DNA of 64,000 nt, from contig NC_031502.1 in assembly GCF_000237925.1 (NCBI RefSeq), positions 49,329,283 to 49,393,282 of the forward strand, written 5' to 3'. Shown piece by piece: positions 12,715 through 26,684 of this stretch. The stretch comes from Schistosoma mansoni (taxonomy: Eukaryota; Platyhelminthes; Trematoda; Strigeidida; Schistosomatidae). The translations under genes were made by a program, and so were the position numbers. The notes below the pieces were generated by a model. It was not told the DNA's origin and made no database searches. It saw nothing but the letters and a program-made list of their open reading frames with translations. Position 1 is the stretch's first letter; every line of letters starts with the position of its first letter.

Positions 12715-15700
12715 ATGAGCTTTTCTACAAAACGGTCAACGAATCCTGACGTTGGACCAAATCAACCAACATGTAAGTATGGAAGAGATTGTTATCGAAA
12801 AAATCCTCGGCACTTTGAAGAATTTTATCATCCAGGTTAGTTTTCCACATATGAACAGGAAATGATCGTGAATAGTACCTTAGTGATTATCGATTTAATT
12901 TATACTCGTTATGATACTCGACCTAACTGTTTATGAAGAGTAATTTGATTTCCGGTCATTAAAGATTTTGCTTGGCTTTCGTTTAAATAAACTGTGAATA
13001 TCTGTCCACACTTCTTCACATTGGATGTGTACAAATCAATTCATACCATGTATTCCCAATAATCTGAACAGTGTCATTTTTGGTGTAGATATCCAGTAAT
13101 CTAGTCACTCAAATTCTAACCATTCAGTCGCATGCTAAAATCTACATAGTCTGTTTTGTTCTATATACATCTTGTTAGAGCCGATAGGTTTCATACACTA
13201 TCGAATATATTGTCTCTTAGCTGAATTTGCTAAACTCACCTTCCTCTTTATTTTGTCCGTATTTCTATAAATTGACCACTCAAATATTTCAGTTCATATG
13301 GATTAGTGAGAAGAAATAGTCTTTCACTGCTGTAAATATCCAACTAGTTCGTTTGAATCGTTCTTATATTGTAAGTAGTCACAGTACAATTACATTCAGT
13401 CAACTTGTAACAATTCTTAATAATGATCAGAGACTTGGTTGTTTTGAAATAATTTCTACTTATCTTGATTAACAGCATGTATAAGGTTTTGTTGTATAAT
13501 ATGATTTTTGAATTCCAATCTTAATTAAAGGTTGTGATGAAATGAGCTATTGTTATTTCCGGATTATGTTATACAGCTCTATTAGCGTTGTCATAGTTAT
13601 TTAACAGTTTGAATGAGAAACTGTTTTTGCTTTTCTATTATGTTGGGGTAATGAACTCACTGGGGTATCCCATATATTTAACAGATAATCAAGTATTGGT
13701 TGGGCACCATATTACGAACTCAAACAGCACCAAAGATTCAGAAGTATCAACCAATGAAAATTTTTATGGTATTTATCTCTTTCGCGTATCTGGTGTAAAG
13801 TACGGTAAAATTCCTACTATAACCTTAAAGGGTAAGTTATTAATATTTTATGACACATTTGAAGTTCATTATACGTTTCGTCTTAGCTGTAGTTCATCAT
13901 ATGAATGTATTTGATTCTTTCATGCTATCTATGAGTTCAAGTTGTTCAATCTGAAGTAGTTAGAAATGAGTTTAAACCATCGATTTTGTGGTTGAGTCTG
14001 ATGTTCCTACCACTTAGACATATATCAGTCTGCTTGCACTGGGCTTAACAATACGGTCGACTGATGAGAAAATTTAATTGTCAGTCATTAACCCACCTCA
14101 TAGTCTCTCACCTATATTGATTTCGTTTATTACTGTACGCTAGATGTACATCAATGATCAGATTGATCACCGATTCTTAATTTCCTTAATAACTGGAAGT
14201 ACTGATTTCGTACTGATCTATCAGTATTTTTCTACAACTGACTTGGTATCTTATTGTTATTCTTTTTTCACAAGTTTGTATTGAAGTTGTCTTGTGTAAC
14301 AAAAATTTTTTAATAAGAATTCACTTCAAGAATGTTCGTTGAAAGAGACTACTTGCTTGTTGACTTGTTTACCAGGTAAGACCTTGTGTCCTTGTCGGTA
14401 AATGAAATTCTAAATGAGGTCAGTGATACCAACAATTTGCTCAACCTGATGTAGGTGGAGCTGGGCATAAAACTGAAACTTAACGAATGAAGGTCGAAGG
14501 CTTTAGTCACCGAGTCCCTGATCTACTAAAAAAGTGAATGGAGATTTAATTAACAATCTCCCAGTCTTTGAAGTTTTATATAATTAAACTAACAGTGGAA
14601 ATCAATCCATGTTAATAACACGGTCAAGTACAGTAGTATCGACCTAATTTTGTAAAAAATATCAGTAATCGTCGTATCCCACTAAGTGATTTCAACCATT
14701 AGTGTTGACTTTTAATACTTGGTCTTTCGGTCCGATAACAGCTATCTGATGAGGTTGAGTTCTATTGATTTCCTTTCCTACAAGAGATTAAGAACATTAA
14801 CTGGTAAATACCAGTCTTCTATTGGATCCCTATTTGATAGTCTCTTATCTCCAGTAATGTCTTTATTTGATATATATAACATTATGTAGTTCGTAATTTT
14901 TTTATTTACCGTATTTGTTTTCCATTTCTATAGAGATTCTTAATTCCTCTGATGGTGAACTCGTATCTTCAATTCAGGTAAGTTGAAATTTTCTTGACAA
15001 ATATAATGAATATGCCTTTAACTCAATTTATTTTTCCACAGCTTCTTTTTAACCACTTAACTGACCTTTACTAATCATTTATTCTTTCATGGTCAAGTTC
15101 ACAGAATGGTCTTAGCCCCCGAATGCCCTGGCATGGCCACGTGCATGCAACCACTGCCAGGGAAGTCCTACTTACTGCCATCTCGCTGCGAGGGTGTTGT
15201 TCACGAAATTGAGAGGACGAAAAGTGAATGTTCGGCACTTCAACCGGTTTAGTGGACACGGAGGGTCCACCTAGGGGAATTAGAAAACCCTAATTTCAAA
15301 TCAAAGGTGGACATGGGCTCCAGTATCCTGGGGAAACAAATGGCGTATGAACCAATTATTGGTCATCGACTACCATAGAACTGCATGTCCTTACGTTGCT
15401 CCACTGCCTTATGGATTAGACTTTTAAGTCGAAGGCTCCGGATGTGGCCTCCTAAGAAGACCACCTGTTTCAGTTTGGGCACCTGGACAGTATCCAAGCC
15501 CTCACACAAATCGAATTATTTATGTGGCGCATATCTATTTGATGCTTCCTTGTACCAATGTTTATGTGTTTAAATAATAATAAATAATACAAACAACTTT
15601 TTTAAAATTCATAGTTAATATTTTTACTTAATATGTATGTAAATTTGAGTTCAATATATTGACAACTCTGTTCTTATTTTTCAGCGATGAAATATGTATA

Positions 15701-18700
15701 CTGTAGATTTGTTATCATATGTTGAACTGTAAACTTGTTTTCTTAAAGATCAGTATTCCGCCTAATTAATGTCATAGTTATTAATATTAATACAATTGAG
15801 TCATCTAGTTCCGTTGCCCCCAAGTGCCCTGGTGGGGAGGAGAGTCCGCTCTCCCTCTTGAAATGCTCTCACATGACCACCCGTATATAGTCTCTCACAG
15901 GGAAGTCCTAATCACTGCCTTCTCGTGGCATTACTGTTGTTTACGAAATTGAGAGGACAAGAAGCGAATGTCCGGCGCTTTAACCGGGTCGGTAGACACG
16001 GCCCGTCCACCTAGGGGAGTTAGAAAACCCTAATTCCAAACCAATGGTGTACATGGGCTCCAGTATAAATGATTATTAATCGATAGTAAATCGGCAGAAT
16101 CTAGTCAAAACCTGTGGGTAAATAGCTTGTCGTTGATTATAATTAATTGCTGATAGAAATAATTGTCATTTTTCACTTATCTTATCGTCCAGCCTTCTCA
16201 TGGTCCACGTTTTATGACATTTTCTTGTCGTTATGATTTTTATTGTACAACTACCCTTGTATTATATTTTAAAGTACCGTTAAAAATTTTGATATGGCTT
16301 GACGATTTCAAATATTTTGTATCTTTCCATTGATATCTTTAGTTTAATTTCATGTTTGATATACCATGGCTAAGAGAACAATATCCAGAGCGCTTCAGGT
16401 TAGTATATACTATGATTTAAGTAAATTAGCAGTTTTTTTAAAAATCAACTTTTCAGTATTTTCATTACCTTAAAGAATTCAGACATTAGATGTCATAATA
16501 ATTTAGAATATTCTAAAACACATTTCTGTATGATCTATGCTACTGAAGTGGTGATTATCATCATGTACATTCAAATTTTTAATTATTACTTGTCTCAGTT
16601 TATTTATTAATATTTCTTCCAATGATCAAGTTAGCGGTTCTATTTAAATAATTAGTTGATGTTCATTTCATCATATAATTAGTTTGTATTGAGATCATGA
16701 ACCTTTAAACCATTGATCTAGAGGTTAATAGTTCGCAGGAGAACGAGGGTCCTGAACTGGAGTCCCGCGTACGGAATCGTGGATGCGAAATTCTGAGGAG
16801 TTACATACTAGGACAAAACAGCCGTCCAGTACCTTCAGGTTTCAAACGTTGGTCTAATATTGATCAGTTCATGATCTTAATAGAAAGGTCAACAATCTCC
16901 ACTACTGTATACTGATATAAATAATTCTTTAGATAGGTACTTATGCACCTGTATTACATTTATTTTGATCAATTTTAATGTTGTATTCATATGTAGTATT
17001 CATCTATTAGTTCTTTTCTCAAAATATATTTTAGAATTTTTCTGTTTTTTTTAAGATCACTACCACTCACTATTGTACACGATTTTCAAGGAAAAATGAA
17101 GAAATCATTAGATGAATCTGTTGCAAAATACAGTAATATCCGAACTTGTCAAGTATGTAGTTGTTTGAATTGTTTAGAAAAAAGTAATATGTATATTTAT
17201 TGAGAATATTTCTCAAAAGTTATTACATCTATCTATTCAGTGGTTAATTAATTTACAATATAGGTTTGTAGAGATTACTGAATTCCATAGTTTTTATGAC
17301 GGACTAATGTTAGCTAAACAACTGTAGTGAACAAAAACTCAGGTACGATAAATCAATTTATTGTTTTATGCAAAATCACACAGTGTCTTTGTAAAATTTG
17401 AAAATTATGCATTAAATACATCATTTGCATATCTTTATTGAGTTGTTCTTTACATAGCCCATCACTTTTCTAATTCTGTTGTTGATCTCATTGCTCGCCA
17501 ATTACTTTCCTTTTCTCTTTATTTCAATCTCCTGCTGATAAGTATACCACTTCCTATTCCTGATACATACTAATTATATCTACCGATAGTGCACAGACCA
17601 ACTCACGACACTACGGATCATCGTTGAACAATCAAATGAATGGAACTCGTCACTATACATCAACTTCATTGACTATGAGAAGGCGTTTGACAGTGTGTAT
17701 TGGAGGATCTTATGAAAACTTCTTCGACACTATAGTGTACCTGAGAAGATCGTCAACATTATCCAGAACTCATACGACGGACTACAGAACAAAGTGGTGC
17801 ATGGAAGACAGCTGACAGATACACTTTCAGTAAGAACCAGAGTAAGACAAGGCTGCTTACTCTCCCCCTTCCTCTTTCTTCTGGTGATTGACTGGATTAT
17901 GAAGACCTCGACATCTGAGGTCAAGCACGGAATACAATGTACAGCTCGGAATCAATTAGAAGATTTGGAATTTGCAGATGACCGGGCCCTCCTATCCCAT
18001 ACACACGAATAAATGCAGATGAAGACAACTAGTGTAGCAGCATCCTCTGCATCAGTCGGCCTCAATATACACAAAGAAAAAGGAAGATCCTCAAATACAA
18101 CACGGAGAACGCTAACCTAATCACACTTGGTGGAGAAGCTCTGGAAGATGTAGAATCTTTCATGTACCTGGGAAGCATCATTGATGAACATGGAGGATCT
18201 GATGCAGACTCAAAGGCGAGGATTAACAAAGCAAGGACCGCATTCTTACAATTGAAGAACATATGGAACTCAAAACAACTGTCAAACAACATCAAAATCG
18301 GAATTTTCAATACGAACGTCAAGACTGTCCTACTGTACGGAGCTGAAACGTAGATAACTATTACAACCATTATCAAAAGGTACAGATATTTATAAACAGT
18401 TGCCTAAGCAAGATACTCAATATCCGTTGACTGAATACCATCAGCAACAGCCTACTGTGGGAGAGAACAAACCAGCTTCCAACTGAAGAGGAGATTAGGC
18501 AAAGACGTTGGAAGTGGATAGGACATACATTGAGGGAATCACCAAACTGCATCAAGAGGCAAGCCCTAACTTGGAATCTTGAAAGGAAGCAGAAAAGAAG
18601 AAGGTCAAAGAACACATTACATCGGGAAATGGAAGTAGACATGAAAAGGATGAATAGCAACTGAAAAGGATTGTCCAGGATAGAGTTGGATGGAGAGTGC

Positions 18701-21700
18701 TGGTGGTCGGCTTATGCTCCCTCACGAAGGTTAACAGGCGTAATTAAGTAAGTACATAAGAGGTTCACACCACACAACCATTAACGCGGTGATCTAAAAG
18801 TTTAGGCGTTCGCTGTGATACTTGCAGGTCGTGGGTTCGATTTTCAGTGGGGTTTTGGATGAACTCTCAGGTGTTCCATACTAGGACAAAGTGGTTGATT
18901 ACTAGTTGACAATCTATCTTTCAAGTGATGATAATCTACATAAATTACTTCGTAATGAAAGCGAACAAGAGAATTAAATTAAATGAAAATGTTGCCCTTT
19001 TTGTATGGACATATCTAAGTTCATTTCACATTTCCAGTGTCGGTATAAAACCTTTTTGATGGTAACCAGCCTATATAACGTATTTTGGCATTCACGTTTC
19101 CATCAGACTTCCAAATCAGCATTGAGACACTGAATACAACTTGTTTAAATTCAAGGACTGCGAATTGATGATCCGAGTGATCTGTTGTGATTTAAGCTGT
19201 AACTGACAACTGCTGGAACTCATCGTACCCCTAAACAACAAGAAGCTTGTGGAATAAGCTTCAAGAATTTCTGGAACACTTTCAGTATGATATGTCTGAT
19301 CCACTACTCCATCAATTTCTATTAAATTGTTTTGTTCCATTTACTTGGCCAACATTTACCGACCTAAAAATGTGGAACCCTTCGAGCGAAACTCGAAGAT
19401 GAACCGGTTACACGATCATTTTAAAGGGTAAGAACGACGTTTGACCAAGGGGAATAATCAGATTGTTTGTAAAGATTCAAAAAGTTTAGAGTATTGGATC
19501 ACTGTGGAATTAAACATTTGTTTTTCACTGTTTTGTGAAACTTAAAATGCTGTTATGTACTTTTGATTCCTCAGTTTTATTAATTTTTTCTTTGGATGTT
19601 TATTACTTATGGTATTCCTGTTTTTTATAATTTTATCCACACATGTTGATATGAATTGTGACACATCAAGTCGATACATGTGTGAAGATAATTATCTATT
19701 AAGTTATGTCATGTTGAAACACTGAACTTTGTGATTCTCGGTCGCTTTATGCATTTCGTTGTACCATGTTACATATTAAGCATTGTTTAATGACATAAGA
19801 GCTGGGTGAGAAGAATAAATAGTCAGTGATTTTACGACCTCATGCTTCAAAATGGAAAATAATTGTGTCAAATTATCATCTATTAACATTTCACACTCAT
19901 ATAAATTTTACCCTAAAATTCTGGCAAGTTAAACTTGATGCAGTTCCTGATTTAGTGTAGGATAGACTTCATCTAAGAGCCTTTTATAGTTTCTTATTGT
20001 GGTTCCCGTTTTCACACTGAATGAAGTTCAACTAGGTCGTGTTATCGTTTGAAGTGCATCCTTTATTATTTCTTATCTACCTGAATATTATATGATTCAC
20101 TCACTTTTACTTCTTAATAACTATAATTTCGTAAAATATTAGATATACATATATACAATTGGTTTTTCATTGTTTTCTTTTTATTTCAAGGCCGATATAC
20201 GTTTGCCATATGGTGTACATCATACGTAAGTTGTTTATAACAAATAATTATCTCAGTTAAAAAGTTTGTATTCGTAAATGAATAAAATCCTTTCCGAGTT
20301 AATGTTCGATTAGTAAGTAAAGCATAGTTTGTCAAAAACGTATCTTCGGTATCAGTAGAGCTTTAATAAAATTAGCCACTATCATCTTTTGGTATTCAAC
20401 CATTTGAAATAGCGTATTAACGATCATGGCATCCTTGGAAACGAAATTGACCAAAATTAATAAACTTAATTTAAAGTGGTCCACCTTTGACACTTCCATG
20501 GCATAAAGCTACCGTACAATAAATATCTCATTGAGTACAGTTTTCTGTGTTTCTTCACCGTTGTTATCATAGTATTGTTTGCATTCAACGGCAGTACCAT
20601 ATTTGCAACGAGGTGGTCTGGTCATCAGTTGTAGTAGAGATCGGTTATCTGGTAGTGTAATTGACACGTCTACACATAATACTTACTTAACAGAGTTTGC
20701 ATGAATCTTCACTGTAGATGCCAATAATATTAACCTCAATCTATATATTTCTAAAATAATGACAATATATGTAACGTATAATGTGTTTATTTTGTTATAA
20801 GTAAATGAAGCAATATGGTGAAAATTGAGCTGTATTTTGAACAATACTAGCTTGATACATCAGATGAGTAGTTATGAATAACATTATAACTTATGAGAGA
20901 TAGATTATCGTCGTATTTACTGATAAAGCATTGACGTATAACTTGAAGATAATTAATATCATACAGGTTCAAAAGGACTGGGGCATTAAATATGGATTTT
21001 TATTCAACTGCGTTTTCTGGTTACGACATACGACTAACAGGTATCTTGCATCAGGTTTAGAAATATTAATACATGAGACAATAAACAGTACTATCCCTTG
21101 ACTTCATTCATTCATATGTGCGTTGATTTTTAAGTACCATTTCTCCGTCTATAGCTCTTCTAAAGTTACTGCCGGTCCCAAACCCGGGTAAAGGAGGAGG
21201 GTTAGGCATAGTGGTCAGCATCCCCATCTCGTAGAAAATGCTCTTGCTAAAAATACGCTAACCAGAATAGACAGATTAAATCATTTAAACTCTGCTCTCT
21301 GAGTTGAAGGATCTTCATTCAGAAGAATTATGACGCCTCATGATGAGAGCCAGTATTCTTTGGAAGTCACGAGGCCGGTGCTCCGTCTAACAACCAGAGA
21401 AACAGTTAATATAAGTATATGGAATGTCCGTACAATGTGGAAGACTGGGAGGACCGATCAAATAGAAACGGAAATTAAGTGATACAACTTGACGGTTCTC
21501 GGAACAAGTGAGATCAATTGAATCCAATGGTGACTGCAAAGATTAGATTCGGGAGAATTGTTATTGTACTTTGGTCATGGAGAAAAAAATGCTTCTCACA
21601 TTCAGGGACTTGCTCTGATACTGTAAATTTTTAATGTACTGGTCATGTTGAAATTACGTTTTCAAGGCGATTAGTGTGTACATTATCTTCAAAACTTCTG

Positions 21701-24700
21701 CTTGTTTAATTTTAGAAAAATGATGATGCTCAAATATAAAGATGGTTTAAAAATTATCATTCATACAGCGAATATGATATCGGACGATTGGGATCGAAGA
21801 ACTCAAGGGTAAGACAATATTGTGGAAGGCGGTTTATTAGTCAACAAAAATTATGGTTAATGGTGTTGATATTTGATGTATCATTTAGCTATATAGCAAA
21901 CTCCTGTAAATATATTTTATATTACACCTATGGCATTTATACAATGAAATTATTTTCAGTGATCTATACATTCGCTTATAGGTCATTAAATCATGGTTAT
22001 TAGCTAATATATCTTCAGCAGTCAGCTCTTTTTGTCCCCCAGGTTGGGATGAGGTACGGTAGCATGTTCACAAAAAATAACTGCATATAATTAAAATGAT
22101 GTCCTCATTTAAAATCACACCCTTATATGCAATGATGAGATACTCGATGAATGGAAAGATGCTCGAAAATGTTAGATATTGCACTCTTATGAAACATTGA
22201 AAAAGGTTCGTTATACTCACACTTCATTTTGCATTACATTTCCCTACCAATCACTTATTCAATGTCAATATGTCAATATTTATCTTTATATGTTTATAAA
22301 CTATAATTATTCTAGGTTGTAGTAAGTGTTTGTGGAAAAGTTTCAACGAAATAATTGAGTTTATGTTGTTATGCTTCATTTTGATCTATAGTGTTGTTTA
22401 CTTTTCTGTGAATTATAAATAAGATTTAATAACACTATCCTTAATTAGATGATTGATTGATTGCACTGTAAATCTGAATAAATTTATTATTCGGTTCTAG
22501 TTTATTAAAATAACCAAATTTCCGAGCGTGTTTAGACATAGAAGTGTAAGAGTTTCATTAAGTTTGATCATTGGATATATCAAATCAGGCATTTACCTTA
22601 ATAATTATGCCATTATTTGATGGAGAAAAAATAAAGGTTCTTAAAAATTCTATTTACTTATTCAACTGGTATTCGAGCTTGAGCCACACACGAAATGTAA
22701 GGGTTAATGATACTACTTGATTGTCCAAACTCGAATTATATGTTCAAACCTGGAATGATTTTTGATGTTAATATCCTTATGCTTAAGTTTTATTCACACA
22801 ATGATTTCGGAATTCACTTTTTATTTTTCTACTTTTGAGAATTTGGATGAGCCCGAAATTAAAGTTATTAAGCGTAGAACAACAGAAGAACTTGAATGAT
22901 ACAGATTCGAAAACTAATTTTCGTGCAGATCTACTTGAGTATTTAAAATCATATGGAAGGGATTTAACCCAGTCAACCAGTTCACCCTTATTTGAATGGA
23001 TTAATTGTTTGCACAGTTATGATTTTCGACCAATTAAGTAAGTGTTTTTGGTAACACGCTTAATTCGTGTATATTTATTTATTTATTTTACATTGTACAA
23101 CAGAAATTTGATGTTGTTTTCTTGAAATGGATCACAGTTATTATATCAAACATGCTAACCCCATTCGTCCTTTATTTATAAATTAACTATTATTTGTACT
23201 CCTTATCGGAAGGGAATCACAGCACTTCTAGAAGGAGCATCAATATGTTGGAGATATAAATCTATAACCTGAATTTAGTATAAAAATTGAGTAAAAGGTT
23301 ATGTATTGATTGTGATTGTGAAGTTGTCCATCCGTTTTTCAATGTCCAACAAATGTACAATATCCAGAAATTCGAGCATTTACCCATTCATTTAGTGGGT
23401 GAGTGCTGTAATAAGAAAGTAATTTTAATGGGAGAATTCATTTCAAGCACCCGAAGTTAACCACATCTGTCTCCTATGAGTACACCAATGTAGTGCATCC
23501 TTACATGGTAGATGAAAAAACAAAGTGAAAGTTGAGTTTTAAAAAGAAATCTTCAGTGAAATTACACTTATATGCAGCATCCACTCACTGAAAGAACGAG
23601 GATATATCTCAAAATCCTTACTACTCAATATAGCGAACAGTAAAAAATAGGTACTTAACGTACCCTGATCTTCATTCAGTTAATTTTCTTAATAATTCAA
23701 TGTGAACTATATCCTTTGATTTTCAACGAACTTTATTGTATTCTCGGTTATTTTTAATTTGACTTTGTAATTTTTGGAACTTATAATCACTGGATTTTAC
23801 CGGTGTATAACTAAATGAACACGAATGTAAATGAAATCTTGTGGAATCTTTACCCGATAGATGTTCCTTGTACAAATATGTTTTAGAACAGTCGGGGCTA
23901 TGAGAGTAGGAAGCTGTTATTACAAAACATACCATAATGACCGATTTATCAGTCATGCTTCTATGCTCTCTCATACTGTAAATCATTATTATTTGGATAG
24001 TCGCTACGTTGTTTGGTTGATATTTTTTCACGTTTGTATCCACCGTTAATTCTTATTTGTTAAAGTAAGGGAAAATATTTTGTGAAGTCTCATCACGAGT
24101 AGGTGTTTCTGTGGAAGAGAATAAAACGAAGAACTAAGTTGTAGTTTGTGTTCTTTACAGGTATTATAATTTATAACAGGTAATTTTCGATGTGTATTTC
24201 AATCTACATGGTATCTCTATAAATTAATTTCTAAAAGGCTTTCATCAGCAACTTTTTTAATGATATCTTACCAGGTTCTACGTAGCTAATGATTGACTGA
24301 ATAGTCATAGTTGAGTGTCCATATACTTTTAAGATGTCCATTCAGAAAGCTGTTTATTCAACTAATTCTGCTGGATTATTCGAAAAAATAGGATCTTTCT
24401 CAACAGCAGTCATTACACTCATTGAATCTACTGATAACTCCTTTAAACCGAGAATAGCTTTTAGTTTGTAGTAAATCAGTTTAGAAGTTTCTAAAAACCT
24501 AAACCAACTCAAAAGTAAATTATATAATGAATTGCAGTGGTAACCAGTAGTTTGCAAGGAAAAATAGTGTCATCAACGTTTGTTGTGTAAAATGCTTTAT
24601 CTTCTGCATGTTTTTTTTCGTTTATTTTAAAGGGTTGTATTAATTGCGTCAGTATCCGGAAGGCATGCTGGAGAGTCATTAAAGAAATTTGGTCACACAC

Positions 24701-25711
24701 GTTTAGGAGAAGTATGGTTACTATATTTATAATGAGTTTAGTATAATTTTGAAAGTATAAAGTGAATATTTATCAATCCTTTTAGTGAAGTAAACATTTT
24801 TATTAGTTATCAATTCCTAATTATCACTTGTTACATCGATAATAAGTATGATTTAATTAGGCAGTGCATATCGTTCAATACATTACCTCTATAAAGCATG
24901 GTCATTTTATCTAGTTGGAATGTAGTTTCTTTCATTATTGTCTGATCACTATTATGCTTGTTAAACTATTCGAATTTGATACAGTCACTATAGTATCAAA
25001 GTTAAGTACCATGTTTTTTGTTTCTCCTATCCACTAACTTTAACTGTTTACCCACAACAATATTGGATTATTCATAAGCATAAAATAATGTTATACACTG
25101 TCATTTAGGCTTGTAATCAGTAATTTCTATGTTGTTCTAACAAACATAAAACTGTGGTCGATGAATATTTTTTTGTACTGATAAACATCTTGGTTCCATT
25201 ACCTTTTTTCTTTCATACTAGGTGTTACAAACATGCAATAGTCAAATACCTTCGTCTTGGCCAGTGATTGGACAGTTTTCAAGCATTGGTTCTTTAGGTC
25301 CTAAGCCTACCGATTGGTTTACCACTGAGTGGTCTTCAAGTTTAGCCGGTAAAGGTGCTAGAGGCTTACGAATGGTGAGTATATTTAGATCATCATGATT
25401 ACTATTTTAGCATACTTTTTGTATGAAAGGTTTGATTATACTCTCTTAGTCGATTTTTTTTTCTTAAAATTACAGCATAAAAGTTTTTATCTTGTTTCTC
25501 GTCAAGTATAATAAATCACTGTTTTTTTGTTTACATTTATTCACGGTAGTTTCCAGTGATGAGCTCTCAATAAGCTTACGGATAATATATGCGGTATGGC
25601 CATGATAATGATCGGCTTAAAATATTTCTAAATTGTAGTTTATTGAGTCTCTAGTCATTTCAGTCATTCCAAATGTTATGTGATGTAATCGAACCAAATT
25701 AAATAGTTATT

Positions 25712-25746
<35 letters not shown>

Positions 25747-26633
25747 TGCGTTTTTCGCCTGTCAAATGTTAGAGGATGTTATTGTACCGATTTGTATCGA
25801 AAACTGATTTGTAATAGAGGGTGATATATATTCGAGCTTGTGGCCTTGAGATATCAAACCTGATGGTGAGCAAAGATACCAATCGTTCATTTGTTTTGTT
25901 TCTTAATACATCACTTATGTTACTGGCGGAAATATTGAGATACATCCAGCTCTGTTTTACTCTATGGCTGTGGCATATATTCATTTGGCGTGGAATACAT
26001 ATCTCGATCTCAGAAGTCTTCAAGATGTCATTGAAGTCTGTTGGAAACGTTTTAACCTGGATATTATTCACATGTTCAAATAATAATCATTGTCTATTCG
26101 TCAATGATTTTATCCTATTAAAAATCCATCGTTATCAGTTTTCCATTTCTGACTAGAAAGAATATATAGCACGGTTTTGAACAGGGTAACGATTAAAAAG
26201 TCATCTATCAAATCCTGCAACGAAAAATAATTAGTTTCTCAATACCTATCGTATGTACTATAGAACAGTTAACAATTAGGGATTATCTGCAGATTTCTAT
26301 TTATTAAGCTGTCGATTGAATATCAGTAATTACCCATTGGTTTGATGTTTCAATAAACAAACATTTATGTACAGAAATCTATCAACTAAATAATACTTAT
26401 AAGTATCCTCCTGCATAATTCTTACTAGTGTCTGAATTCTTTTGATCATATCTTCAATTTGAGCATTAAATGATTAAACATTATGTCACTATAATTATCA
26501 GTAACTTACAGCTCATTCAACCAGCTTCTAAGTCGTAATGAATATTCCTTAAATTTATATGCTTATCTGACTATGATTGAATTTCAGTCATTTAATTGAA
26601 CAATTCGATGATCATAAGTAATTATTACTTTTA

Positions 26634-26684
<51 letters not shown>

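Noticed and set aside
10422-12715. DP and TDP1 as one operon (polycistron)
   Set aside because: The 2.3 kb spacing and a good poly(A) signal after DP speak against it, although the shared acceptor-at-ATG layout first suggested it.
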